Shown here: one piece after another, positions 1 through 61,660 of the stretch | How the letters are laid out: each line of letters opens with the position of its first letter | Numbering within the stretch: the first letter of the stretch is position 1 | Source of the DNA: Elysia crispata | Taxonomy: Eukaryota; Mollusca; Gastropoda; Plakobranchidae | NCBI GenBank assembly: GCA_033675545.1 | Contig: JAWDGP010003545.1 | Coordinates: 414,501-478,500 of the forward strand | Length of the DNA: 64,000 nt | Direction: 5' to 3' | Translations under genes and position numbers: made by a program | Notes under the pieces: model-generated | Databases searched by the model: none | What the model was told of the DNA's origin: nothing | The model's input: the letters and a program-made list of their open reading frames with translations, nothing else

Positions 1-1080
1 CGCACCTAGATAGTTTTGTCCGCCTAGCCTAGCTACAACCTAAGAGAAGGGAAATATCTTTACCTTACCTGATTTTAAAAAATTGTAAAAAATCAACCAT
101 GAGAGATAGAATTGTAATTTAAATTTTAAATAAAAAAGAGAGAGAGAGAAATCAGTCATCTAATAGATGATATTTTTAAAAGATGCTTTCATTGAAATAC
201 AAGAAAGGGTAGAACTTTTTCAAGAGAGAAAATTTTCAAAATTTTTTCAATGAAAGCGGTGTTGAAAGATTTAAAAAAAGATTTACAAAGAAGAAGACTT
301 GTAGTTTAGTTGAGTCTTGTTTTAGAAAGATGGAATGAAAAGCAGACCAATAGGAATTTTTTAAAAACATGTATAAAAAGAGCATAAAAATGACAAAAAA
401 GAGGCCAGTAATATGTGGTTAAAAAATCGTTAAAAAAAATTGTACATGGTATTATCAGTATCCTTATATATTTATAAAAAGACTTATTGCTTACTCAACA
501 TCAGTTTCAAGAACATATGATCAAAGGGGGAAAAAGTTAGAATTTTTTTATAACTTGATAGATAAAAAAATGTGTGAAAATGAAAAAAAAAAGGCATCTA
601 AAAAAGAGATCAATTTTGTGATTATTTCTTATAAGTTTAGAAAGGAGAAGAATAAAGAAATTAATGCAAAAACTAACACAAAAGTGTTTTATGCAACAAC
701 GAAAAAACAAGAAAATAGTTCAGAGATTATTGAAGGCAACAAAGAAAAAAGGTTTTTTTTTAGACATAAACATAGTAAAATATTAGTTCCAACCCATCAA
801 ACAATGAAAATTTATTAATCTATTTTATGTGTCAAAAATTAAAAGTTTATTAATTAATAGCTGTACAAAATTATTTTAAAAAAAATACATTACTTTAATT
901 TAACATGCTTTGAAAAAAGATAAACATTACTGTAATTTAATAGAAAAGTGTTACATTTAAAATTAAGGATGAATAATTGTATTGCATTAAATAGTAAAAG
1001 CTTAAGACTTAAAAAATTGTTTGCTGAAGAAAAAGAAATAGAAATAGTAGCAGGAGACTTTGGTTCTGATCCATAAGGTC
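1..1080. other. AT-rich stretch without a recognisable gene
   Basis: Very AT-rich sequence with many A and T runs and a short GA-rich run near 138-150. The longest open frame (555-818 +) is a lysine/asparagine-rich translation of A-rich DNA with no domain. It is either upstream REV3L intron or intergenic DNA. I found no exon matching the missing REV3L N-terminus. Confidence 0.6.
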
Positions 1081-1084
1081 ATAT

Positions 1085-2960
1085 ACTCACCCACTCTGTG
1101 TAGAGCTGATATATATAGTAAATAGTAATCCATTAAGAGAAATATACAACACATTCACTGCTTCATGCAAGCTGCTGGTGAAAACTGGCAAAGCACAAAC
1201 CCTTGTGGAGGTGAATCTTGCAGATGGTGCTACCATAGATGGTTTCCGACATTCTGCCGCTGTTGGTCTGGGTGCCAGACTTGGAGCACCAGCAGCAGGC
1301 AGTTTTCCTTCCATGGAGACGATCAATCTGATGAGCTGATGAGAGGATCGAGCCAGCATCGGCAGTTAAGACACCAAGCTGCACGTTGCGTTTACCTTTA
1401 CATATATTACCTGCAGCAAGGCCATGGCAAACGGCTACCCAAAAATACTTGGTACCGTAAGGCCCTCTGTTGCCAGGAAGGGGACAGTTGGCAAGGCGGT
1501 AGAGAATGGAGGCATTCACGAATGAGACTTGCTTGATGTACCAGAACAGGTATCTCCACCATCTCCACTCTGAATCAGCCCACGGACTGGTAAGCCTGAA
1601 ACTGATCTGCAAGATCCACGCCAAACATGAAACAGAGAGCAACACCGTTACACATTGGTTGAAGCTGCCACATGCTCGATTCCTGGTTTCCCACATCGCC
1701 AAGTAGACTCAGGGTAGCAGGACTATTGGTGAAGAGGACAGATACATTCCTTCTGTTGTTCCATACTGTCGACACCAGCCACCCCTTGGTCATCATCCTT
1801 ACCTCTCCTGGCATCTTTCCTCCCAAGTCGGATGTTGCTGCAGCAATACATCTGACGAGCCCGGATAAGATATTTCTCACCAATCTTCATGACATGGTGA
1901 CCAAGGCTGTTCGGCATAGGGGTTGAAGACTTGCCCATGTAGACATCCACATTCATCATGTAACCGTTGGTTGGATCAGCAGCACACCAGACCTTGATGC
2001 CCCCAGGGTGTTGGTTTTCCTGTGATGTACTGCTTGAAATAAAGACAACTATTGTAGGGGATCATTGCTTCATCAATTTTTTTTCTCAAAAAATTTAAAT
2101 GTTAAAATTTAGAAATCTTCAAACTTCATGATTTTGTCATATATATCTAAAATTTGTGTAAAAAACTTCATTTATAATAAAATGATTGAATTCTGATCTC
2201 ACAAAATTAGTTAATAAAAAATTACATTCATGTTTTCAATTTAGCACAAAAAATTCTTAACATAATAGATCTGAAATATATTTTATTCAATTATATAATT
2301 TGTAAATTGGTATACCCTCACTGTTCACGGAAATTCTCAATGATGGGTCCGGCCTTGAAGATTGGGTCATACTCTGATGGTCATGAGAAACTGCCTAGGA
2401 GGAATCATTCAGGTGAAAAATACTGGTTATTCTTCTCATATCTGTTCTTTCCCATCAAATCCGCTACCTAATTTAATGAAGACTGTCATCCTTAGACCAG
2501 CAGTCCGCATAGTCCAAGCCCTTATTGTCAAGCCTCATCCTGATGTTGACACACAATCACGCCTTCATGTCTGCCACAGTCACCTCCTTCCAGTACTTCC
2601 GGTTCCTTTCGTTTCTTGCTGCTGGGTTGCGTACAGATCTAAAAAATATTCCCCAGAAAAAAATGTGAGATGTAATCAAAAGTTGTGCCTTCATAGGGTA
2701 ATGAGTTCGTTGGTCCCATTATCCTGGACAACCGGTTAGACTCTAGGTAAGCAGGGTGAGCCGGATAAGTAGGTGGCAGCTTACACCAATCCTCACGCTC
2801 TGCCTCCTCTACATCACTCTGCTCATCATCTGCATCTATGTCAGGTAACATAGCATGCTGCCTTCCATTTAGATATAGATCTAGACCTTCATCAATCTGA
2901 ACAAGAGCATCTTGTTGGACTTTAAGTCCAGAACCTCTCCTTCTTCATCGTGGAAAACAT
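1085..2960 (-). pseudogene. Decayed piggyBac-type transposase (DDE_Tnp_1_7 family)
   Basis: Read on the - strand, pieces of a piggyBac-derived transposase appear in order but in different frames. An acidic N-terminus with DADDEQSDVEEAE and the stretch GPTNSLPYEGTTFDYISHFF lies near 2660-2850. The block GIKVWCAADPTNGYMMNVDV lies near 1930-2000. The third-aspartate motif FGVDLADQFQAYQSVG lies near 1575-1625. WWRYLFWYI and VNASILYRL follow near 1450-1560, and a C-terminal Cys/His-rich tail (GRKTACCWCSKSG) near 1230-1300. Adjacent blocks need frame changes, and an AT-rich stretch (about 2070-2320) interrupts the middle, so no full protein can be made. It differs clearly from the better-preserved element at 48.7-50.6 kb and is probably another piggyBac subfamily. 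I could not define its terminal repeats or TTAA sites. Confidence 0.8.
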
Positions 2961-3528
2961 CTTAATCCTTGTCAGACTCATACCCACACCTGCTACTAGA
3001 TCTAAAACTAAACCTAAATCCTCACAAGACCTATCAAAAACTGATTGGTGATCATTTCAAACAGTACTGCACCTAAATCTAAACGCCTATGCTGATCATA
3101 CAAATCTCATAATAGCAACTGGTTTGCATCACAATACAGGTTTACAAAATCAAAGCAACAATGGAAAATTTTGGCTGAAATTTTCTTCAACTTCAGTCTC
3201 GAGCTGTTATGCAAAAAAAATAAGGCCAATCTTTACCAAAAGCAAAAACAGAAACAAAAAATGCAGCTTCCCGCCTTTCTTTGAAAAACTTTACTTTGGG
3301 AGAAACTAAACAAAACCATTGCTACCTGGTGCTCTAAAAATAGTAACTACATTATACTGTCTGTGGGCGAGCCAGGGCGCATTCGGGCTCAATCAGTTCT
3401 GTAAACTAACTTTTTCCAGAGCGCATTCAAGGGCAATAAGTGCGGTTGAGTTAAAAGACTTTAAAATCATTTAAAAAGCTTTTTTACACTTTGTTTTATC
3501 ATGATCTTTTTTGTATGTGCTTTTTCAG
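2961..3528. other. Spacer or intron before the first visible REV3L exon
   Basis: About 570 bases with no coding signal. It holds a GC-richer patch near 3365-3450 with two related words around GCGCATTC. It ends in a normal splice acceptor (TTTTTCAG, AG at 3527-3528) and is therefore probably intron, because the REV3L reading frame is already open at 3529. Confidence 0.5.
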
Positions 3529-52526
<48,998 letters not shown>

Positions 52527-52885
52527 TGCCTAGCAACATCTTTATGTCACTTTTGAAGAGAAAAAGAACTAAGAATACCATTAGAATTTGTTATCTATGG
52601 GATGTTGCCAAATTCTCTTCTTAATCTGCATTAAAGCCCTTTCTGTAGCTATTCAGGTCCTAAGCTAATGCATTAATTGTTAAATATCAAGTACTTTGTG
52701 GTCCCTCACTGTTAGTCTGTATTTTATGGCAATAGATATAAGGATATCTAGGATAAGTGAAATGGTTTGAGGTAAAAAAAATTCAGAAAACATCAATTTA
52801 TCATTTAATATGTCTTAAAAAAAAAAACCCAGTGAATTTAATTCTTTCAAATGACACTGCTCGAATTGGTCTTGAACCTAATAAA
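52527..52885 (+). terminator. Probable REV3L 3' UTR with candidate poly(A) signals
   Basis: After the stop, ATTAAA at 52630-52635 and AATAAA at 52880-52885 are the first candidate polyadenylation signals. No transcript evidence is available, so which one is used is unknown. Confidence 0.4.
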
Positions 52886-54656
52886 TTGATTGTTCCTATT
52901 ATAATCATTGTTAGTATTCAACAGTACTAACCGAAAAACTTATAATGAAATAATATTTTCAAGCTTCTTATATGGTTTAAACTCATAATCCTTTGACTAA
53001 TTCATGTTCTTGCAAGTCAAGTTTGTCAGTGGCTTTGAGGTTTAAGTGTCCAACCTGGTATCCATAGTGACTTTTCAGTTTCAACTCCCTCATTGTTAGT
53101 TGGTGAGTTTGGGGCATCATCTTTTCAGCAGTGCCATGATTTACAGATAAAGTCCAAGACCACCTTAGTGTGGTTAGGCTATAGCAATCAATCACAAAAA
53201 CGCATGCATTTGAGAAGTATAAGTTAGCTATTGAAAGATAACTTGAAATAGTTACCTCAATCATCTTCTATGTTTTAAACTGCCCCCCTTCCAAAACAGA
53301 AAAAATGAAATGTAGATGTCTTTAAATAAGAATGAGTAGATAAGTAGATGTAACTATGCATTTGCAGAGGAAGATTGGCATGGCTTGAAGGGATGTTGAA
53401 ATCATCTTCATAGCTCTTCAACTGATTTCACCCTTCAGACAAACAGTATATCTCCAATTCAACTGAGAAAAGGTGTTAAACAAGGGTAACACAATAATAT
53501 TATCTCATCACTATCATTACCTTTAAAAAAAAAAAAAAAGAAAAAGAATAGTGGAATGTCCCAAATTTTTTTGTAATAGGAAGTTTTGGAGTGGCCTCAT
53601 TTGTTGATTTCTCCCCTTGCCTCTATATTTATAATTTATAATATAATTTATATTTGGTCATTATGAAGACAAGCTGAAAACCCCGTTCTACAAACAGGAC
53701 CCTGGTGTCAATTTGCCAAGGCTGGGGTGTGTGTGTGTATTTAAAGAGATTTATAAATGGTCTTGATATCTCTCCTTTTACTTACATGATCCAGATATAT
53801 GCCTCCACCTATCCATCTTTACCTAGAATCTGGATATCTCGATAATTATAATTCTAAACACAAAATTTAATTATAGAACTTAATTCTTTTTGGAATAAAT
53901 GAAATCGACTAAATATTCTCTTCTTTCCCAATCTATTTTTTTTTAGATCAAAATAGATTAAGAGTCTAGCCTAGATATTTAGATCTAAATTTTATCCTCA
54001 TCTCGATCACTCTTCAGATCTAAATCTAGATCTAAAGATAATACCTTAAACTCCTATATCTAGATCTAATTCAACAGTCCAATTTATTCCAACCATAGGA
54101 TTTAAAGATCAAAACAAACGTGTTCGTTTCATATAAGAAAAAAAACAGAGATTCGTAAGGTTAATTAAAATGCCTTCCTAGCTCAATGGTTTGTCTCGCA
54201 TGCTTAATAGGGTTTAAATAGAGTTTTAAAATGTCATTTTGTAAATCCGTAAAACATCTTTGGGATTTAAAAAGTATGCCCATATAAAATCGCGTGATCT
54301 AGAGTAGCTTTTCCATATTTTTTTGCATTTAATTGGTGGCCCACAAAAATCTGATGACCCATTACAAGTTCCAGGTTACAATCTTTATAATATAATACTC
54401 TGCAATTATAATAACCTGGTTTAAATAAATGTTTTCATTATTTGCCAAAAATGATTAAAATTAGGATTAGAACATTGATAATTTATCTTCAGATTGTCAT
54501 GGAATCCTAAAATCTTCATTCATATAGAACCTATATTTTCTTTAGGTCACCAATAATTGAATTTGAGATAAGTCGTTGTAATTTGTTTTGTAGTTGAAGG
54601 AAAAAAACATTCTTCAGCATATAATTTTTTTTTCTCCTTCCTTAAATTATTGGTTT

Positions 54657-54680
54657 ATATATATATATATATATATATAT
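54657..54680. repeat. (TA)n microsatellite
   Basis: About twelve TA units in the spacer downstream of REV3L. Confidence 0.9.
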
Positions 54681-55285
54681 GAACAGTTATGTGACCTGGG
54701 ACCTGAACTCTTTGAATATGCCACAGGTTGAAGTTGATTTAAATGTCTCTTGCAACTAAAGAGTACCAATCATAGATCTTTTTGTCTACTCAATCCAACA
54801 ATATCATAGATCTGAAGCCAAGAGCCAGACTTTCAATATGTGACAATTATTTGCTACTTCCGGAACATGTATTGAGAAGGTGCTCAAGTTTATTACTTCG
54901 TGCATGGCACAAAAAAACTTTGCAAATGCCTAAATTTGCTTTTTTAATTTTAAAACAAAGATTGACTTTTTGTTATGCCAGCTTTCACAAGAAAGTGTGT
55001 CAAAGCAAATAAATTTCTTAGTAATGCATGGTTAGGAATTTCTTTTGATTAATTTGTAGTTGAATTAAGCTATTTTTGTAATTATTCCTTGTTTTATTTC
55101 TGCTCTTTCAACTTTTTAGTTACAGAGAGTGTATAGATATTTTTATTTTAACTTAAATTACTGTTTTTATTTCAGCTTAAGATGGATACAATCTCACTCT
55201 TGCCTTATAGATTTCAAATATTTTTTTGTAATGTAAAAAACAAATTACTTGTTTTTAAATTTTGGTTCACCTCATTCTTCATCGT

Positions 55286-55289
<4 letters not shown>

Positions 55290-55373
<84 letters not shown>

Positions 55374-55379
55374 TCTCCC
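55290..55379. repeat. (CT)n microsatellite
   Basis: About 80 bases of uninterrupted CT followed by an imperfect end (CCCTCTCTCCCAC). It is the same motif as the tract at 35951-36162 and produces spurious Ser-Leu open frames in all three + frames. Confidence 0.95.
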
Positions 55380-58300
55380 ACCCCTGTATAAACAGTCTAG
55401 ATCAACATACACTCACCTTTGCTACCTGGGACTTTCATCAATTTGGCATGTTTAATTTAGCTTTGCATACTGTTAATATCCAGAGGCATGGATGGCAATC
55501 TAAAATTTTCTCAAGGAAACTTCTTAATCAAAAGTTTCCCTGATAGGTCAGGATGTTATGGACAGAATTGAAAGATTTTTTTTTTAATCTTTTGTTTGTT
55601 GCTGATTTTTACTTATTTTTTAAAGAAAAATAATAATATACTAATAAATCTCATTTGAAGATGACCTAGTCCAAAAGATATGTAGACGTTTTCAACAGCC
55701 AAATATCTATGAAAATAAATTTTGATTTTTATCTTATATTCCTTCAACCCCTACGTGACAGAGGTATTTTCAATTTCCATGATGGGGCTTATTCTAGAAA
55801 TTGAAGGGTTGAATGATTCATACATTTTTAACATTGCTGAATTCAATTATGAGATTGGATTTTAAATTGCTTTGCATTCAGTGCCTCTTTTAGGCAGTTA
55901 AAAACAAGATGCACATCGTATGTCTGAGCGACATGGAGAAAGGCAAAATAGACAGATTCGAGGACGCACAATGTATGTTGGCTAGGCATCTTGTCACGAA
56001 AAATCGGGCACATGTTGCAGTTTTGAGATTTGAATGAAGGGTTTCATACAATTTAGAAAATAGAGAAAAATTTCGTACAAAGTAGCACTCTTACACACCC
56101 TCTTGATATGCTATCATATATTTATTTTTCGATGTCACATTTTGAACACCATCCAAGTTGCTGTTTTCAGCTCTTTTTTTTTTTTTTAAAGGATCAGTCA
56201 TTGAATCAATAATGTTAGAGTAAATAATGTATTATTTGAGGCAACTTTTATCAATGTCTTTTATCAGAGAGCTTATAAAACTTTTGGCCATAAACATGTA
56301 TCTATTTTCTTTTCTCATCACCATTGTCTTCTGATCTCTGTTGAAAAGGGATTGTGCATCACAAAAAAAAAAGTAAACAAATAAATAAAAACAATTGCCG
56401 AAGTCTTTTAAAGCCAAATTAAAGGCTGTTATTCTGTGTATTCGCTTCTATTCTGGTTTTGGAATACTTGTACTTGATCTATACTCAATTGTTTATACAA
56501 TTTTAAATTCTGTACAAAATTTAAATTAAAATCTGTACTTGTTCTTCTTCTTTTTTTCTTTTGTCTGTTCCCAGTATTCAGCTCTACATTTAAGCATACT
56601 GGGATAGCCTTACATGATATTGCTGTAATGGGTCGTATCAACACTTAAATGAGTTGTTTTGAGTGAATTAAGTTCCCAATTCTCTCTTTTGATCATATTG
56701 AATGTAATTTCTTTTAATATATGAGCAATTAACACAAACTTTGATGATACTCTTGGAATTTTATTGTCTTCAAGTTCACTGAAATCTTAATATTGTACAA
56801 AGTGTCATATATGTGCATAAGATTTCATAGCATGTATATACTTTCACAAGGAATTGAAACAATTTGTATATTGTGTAGATATGTGTTTGAAAGTACTTTC
56901 AAATGTTTTTATTACTATAAATATGGTTTCTGAACTTCTGCATACCTTCAACAATTTGTAATAGAAGTTAATTTTAATAATATATGCTTGCGCCACATTG
57001 CTGCCTGATTTATAAAGGTTGTTCTCAAATGAAATTAATAAGCATTTTACATTTCTAGGATACCAGATTGTCTCAGATTTCATAATGTATCCATTTTTGT
57101 GTATCTCAGATTGCTTCACATTCATTAAAGATTTATATCCCTGCTAGGGATTTCAAGATGTTAAGTTTACACAGATACTAGTTTATGTAGATAGAGCCTT
57201 ATCTGTAATACTTTTACATGCTGTTAAACATTATATTATGATCACCAAGTGATGTATTTTGAGAGAAAATGTGGTAAGTATTTAGCTTTTTTTTAGAATC
57301 TAAAATTGTTTTCACGCAGTTAATTTTCTTAAGCCTTCTCTACATTTTCTAATATCAGTATACATTGTTTACTTCTCAGTATCTTAAAAGTTGTAAAAAA
57401 TTTTCAAATGTATTATGTGTTATTCATTCTCTTAAAATTTGTTTGAGAGGAAGGAGTCAATTATTTGTAATTGGATGTGATTGTTGATTGAGAAATTCTT
57501 ATCAAGTGATATGCATCTATTCTGCTTTAATAAAATAAAAGACAAAAAAAAGGTACATGTTTGAGGTTATCTTGGACAGCCATACAAATTTTAATGTCTA
57601 CTTTTACTTTATTTCACAATGATAAGCAAATTCTTATGTACACAGAAACAACATTGCTCTATTGTTTTAGGCTAAGCTTCTTTAATAAGATCACCTTACT
57701 CTGGGACTGAATATTTTACTGTCATAATTGTTATGGAGGTTATATTTTATTTTGCTCCTTAAGTTGTTCTGCTCTCTTTGACTGGTTGCTTCAGCCATTC
57801 TAAGACATAATCATTTATTTTCCTTCTACATGCATAATGTTGTAATGAATAAAATGTCATTTAGTTAAACAGCATTTGATGACTTCCGTGTTACAGCAAA
57901 GCTCTTTTTGCACATTTTCTTTTTAGGTTTGTTTGTATGTTTGGGTTTTTTTTTTCCCACTTTTGTAGACCTATGAAGACAAGTCAAGATTATTTAACTT
58001 TTTCCACTTTTATTTTGTAATGTCCTCTGCATACAGATGCTCTCATCCTTATTTCAAAGACAAAACGTGTGCAAACTTTCATATTTGGCATGTTCACATT
58101 TTTAATTTAACGGATGCGTTACAAAACTACTTGGAGTTTTTATTAAAGTAATATCAGAGGATCTGCACCATTCTGTTTAACATTGTTTATCATGACCCTC
58201 CATTAAGAGGATATTCCATCTGTGGAACTTCATGGATAAAAAAGGTCAACTTTTATTTTTAACATTTATACCTTTAGCTAGTATTATCAGTGTGACCTCA

Positions 58301-60156
58301 TAACATTCAAAGGCATTTCCCCAGTTAGATTTGAAGCATTTCAATGAACTTAAGTAACTGCTCAATTGTAGGTAGATATAGATTAGGTTATATACAATCC
58401 CATATCATGTAGGGAAGACATAGAAGATTACAATTTCACACATTTAATTTGCATGATAGACTACAGAGCATAGAGCTAGACCTAATTTAGGTCTATGGCA
58501 TAGTGGCTATTGTTCTCCTTTGAAGTGAAGCTTTAGTGTAGGCTTATTTAGCATCATTATAAATTTACAACCCAGATCTGGATTAGGTACATAGATTTTG
58601 TTCTTCTGTTGGAAATGGATTTTTTTTTTATTTATTCAAAAAAAAAAAAAAGGTTCTGTAATTTTTTTTATCCAGATATATATATATACACATATATATA
58701 TATAAGATATTAGCCTATTTAATAAGATTTTCAAGGTCAAGAATCTAAACCAGGATCTAGATGTTGTGTTGCTATTATAACAAGGTGTATTAGAAATTTG
58801 GATGACTGAATCGGAAATATAAATTAAGTTGAATGCAGGGTTACACTGGTATTTGAATTGGACTACCATGCAGACAATTGCATTTTTTCACCCGTTTCTC
58901 TTTTGCACAAACCCATGCAAACAATTAAAAACGGATTAAGGTTTCCTTAACAAAACGTTAAAGAAATGTTTTACACTTCAGCTTTACAAGCTGATATTTT
59001 TAAAACTTGTCTGTTTCTTTATGATATATGAGACCTGGAAATTTGTCTTGGCGTAAGGGCAAAAAACTCGGATAACATTTCATCTTTGCATGTTAAAAAC
59101 AGGTACTCTGTTCTGTCCTCCCCCTCCCCCTTTTTTTTTTCTTTAGAGGAATCCAGGTTTACAGCTCCACATGCAACAAAACTGTCTCTTTCAAACTTAT
59201 AAAAATAAAACTAGTACAGTGATAGGTACTGGATTTTTTCAATTTGTTAGGAAAAATTAATTTATTGCTTTTTTAGTTTCTTTAATTGTCTATTCAAATT
59301 TTGGAGACCAATAGTTCTGCTCTGAACTCATTATTGCTACCCTTTACATGCACAAGTTTATCTTTGTAGTTAGACATTTTGCAGTGCTTTTAAGAAAAAC
59401 GTATAATCATTTTCTTATGTTGAAAAGAAAAAGAATAATTTGCCTTTAAAAACGTTTGAAAAAAAAGCTGCTTTTTAAAGGTTTGAAAAAAAGCTGGTAA
59501 TGAAATTTAATAACAACATCATAAATATTATAAACAGTTGCACAGGAATTGAGAAAGAACAATTCATCTGGATCACAAAAGAATACATTGAACATATGCA
59601 AGGATCTAAGCACATTCCTATTTGTTTACATTTTTCAATCAAAAAAAAAAATAAAAGCATAAGTTTTAAGATGGTCTGATTATGAAAAGCAACAGATTAT
59701 TTGGGTGGAACTTTATTTTTTCTTGAACACCTTTTCTTTTGTTAGAATTTGCAGGGTGAGCTTGTTGAGTATACAAAGTGAAACAGGTTTGCCATACTAA
59801 TAAAAAAAAGGAACATGAAAAGCCAGTGAAAATTTTGGCTTCAGTAATAGATGCAGATTTGCATTCCTTTTTGTTAAACGTGCCAGAAGTAGAGACGGAT
59901 TTGAAATAATGTAATGCAGTAGAATTGAAAATAAAGATAATATACAAGATCTTGTATAGACTTGTCAATGATTTATGCAAAAGCATCAAACTCTGAAAAA
60001 TAATTTAGAGAAAAAATTGTCTCCCTTTATATTCATGATGTATAGATTTATAATTAGAACAATGAATAATGCTAGCAAAATACATGAGATGATCTTGAGC
60101 GAAATTCTAATCTTACTGGAACATCTGTAAAGAAACTTACAGAAATGTTTCTGGTA

Positions 60157-60596
60157 CAGCGGAAACCTCATAATTCGAATTGTATGGGAATGAATTAAAC
60201 ATCAAATTAAGAGGATTCAATTTATAAAAAAGGTGCATAACTGAACCTATAACTCATTGAATACATGTGTTCTATGCCTGCAATGAGCAACTCTCCCTTT
60301 CCCCTGCTCCACATTGCTACCTGTATCAGAGGTACTACATGTACTGGCACTTCTTTCTCAGTATGTCAGCTCCCTCCTAGTCCTAGAGCAGTGATTAGCA
60401 TTGCTTGCAGCTTCAGAGACACACATGTAGTACTTTTGTAATGCCTTATGGGGTGGTATCAACTTCGAATCCAGAGAGACTTCGAAATATGAGTCAGATT
60501 CTAACAAATCCAAAGAGAAAAAATAACCTTTCCTCTCGCAAAAATCGGTTTACAAGAAATTCAATAATCAGCCTTCAATATTTGAGGTTTCCATTA
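60157..60596 (+). mobile_element. pogo/Tigger-like MITE, copy 2
   Basis: Starts CAGCGGAAACCTCATAATTC after a TA. It aligns with the reverse complement of the copy at 10586-11043 through both ends and the middle (for example the shared word GCAATGAGCAAC). The right end (GGTTTCCATTA) is more worn than in copy 1. No transposase remains. Confidence 0.72.
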
Positions 60597-61250
60597 TATA
60601 TCTTCTTTACTCTCCTTAAATTTTATAACTCTAAAATTTCATTAAGTTATCAAAAAAGTTCTGAATTTAAATAATTAAATTGCATAATACTTTAAAATAT
60701 TTTAAATAATTTAAAAAGGAAAAAAAATTCTACGTTAGATTCAAGCTTTGATTTTTCATGATTCATCTCATTTAAGCTTGACACTTTAAATCAAAATTTT
60801 AGACACCTCAAAACTGATAAGAGTTCAAATTTTAGTTTATCCACAAAAATTAATTTAAAATCAAACGAGTTTAATCTTTTTTGTGGACAAGTAAATAGAG
60901 AGAACAATGTAAAGTTTTAGAGCATTATTTTCTTTAAATTGCTTACCGTCTGACATCAATCAGTTAATGGAAACACTGTCTTTAACTTCAAAATCGATTG
61001 CAAAATTCACATTCATGTTAAACCACAGAAAATGTTACAGTATCACAAAGAACAAAAAACCAAAAAAAAAACTCGTATTTATAAGCATTGCACGTTCTGC
61101 CATGATTAAACTTTTCAATATCACACTCAATGTTCAAAAAGGTATTATGTAAGTATAATAAATTATCAAATTCATGGAATAAAGTGCATTTAACTCATAG
61201 AGTTAAAAATGACATATTCCTATATTACACCTGTGTTATGAGTATTCAAT

Positions 61251-61256
61251 TTTATT
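61251..61256 (-). terminator. Candidate poly(A) signal of the NHL gene
   Basis: TTTATT on the + strand is AATAAA on the - strand, about 210 bases past the stop codon of the NHL gene. No transcript data support it. Confidence 0.3.
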
Positions 61257-61386
61257 CCTTAAAAAATACTCATTATTCATACAAAAAACAAGCACTTATA
61301 ATATGTTCGGACTGCTGCTGTAAAGTAACCAAATAATTTCCAGTTTATAAGAAAAAACAAAAACATCAGGAATCAACCAGATAAGA

Positions 61387-61431
61387 TTTCCCTGTACTGA
61401 TGAAATAATTTCCCTGTACTGATGAAATAAT
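61387..61431. repeat. 22-base tandem duplication
   Basis: TTCCCTGTACTGATGAAATA plus two bases occurs twice in direct tandem, about 35 bases downstream of the NHL gene stop on the - strand and therefore probably in its 3' UTR. Confidence 0.9.
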
Positions 61432-61465
61432 TGGTAGAATAAATGCATAGTTTCATTCACCACTG

Positions 61466-61660
61466 TCACATGTTTGGGGAAGCAACTGGTGTCCTTCTTT
61501 TGCTCCCAGGAGTTTTACCCTCATAACATGGGCATTGACGATAGCGAAAAATCTTGACACAATGCTCTCCCCCAACACTAAGTTCCGTGGCCACCATGTG
61601 ACCTTCCAAACCCAGTGCTAGAGAATGAATATTGCCAGCATCATCTGTTGGAGTTAGGAC
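61466..61660 (-). CDS. NHL protein last exon
   Basis: 65 codons including the stop, from VLTPTDDAGNIHSLALGLEG through VATELSVGGEHCVKIFRYRQ to the basic tail ending VASPNM. The acceptor is CATCCTCAG and the stop TGA is at 61466-61468. Too broken by stops in other frames to be seen as a long open frame, but the splice join and the NHL strand support it. Confidence 0.75.
   Translation of the reverse strand, partial: VLTPTDDAGNIHSLALGLEGHMVATELSVGGEHCVKIFRYRQCPCYEGKTPGSKRRTPVASPNM

Larger units (their letters stand above)
52886..60156. other. Gene-poor spacer
   Basis: About 7 kb of AT-rich DNA. It contains a cluster of AGATCT/TCTAGA words (53945-54072), a TA run (54657-54680), a (TC)n tract (55290-55379), short ATATAC repeats (58676-58704) and many homopolymer runs. 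All open frames are short and lack domains, so I call no gene. Confidence 0.6.

Noticed and set aside
555-818. 87-codon open frame with Lys/Asn-rich translation
   Set aside because: Composition follows directly from A-rich DNA; no domain, no splice or promoter context.
1165-1926. Overlapping + strand open frames of 66-123 codons
   Set aside because: They are antisense shadows of the decayed piggyBac transposase on the - strand.
54172-54245. tRNA-like A-box (TAGCTCAATGGT)
   Set aside because: No matching B-box or cloverleaf; at best a worn tRNA-derived SINE scrap.
55182-55543. Ser-Leu repeat open frames in all three + frames
   Set aside because: Produced by the (CT)n microsatellite.
56844-57125. 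93-codon - strand open frame in the spacer
   Set aside because: No recognisable domain, splice context or neighbouring coding signal; consistent with chance in AT-rich DNA.
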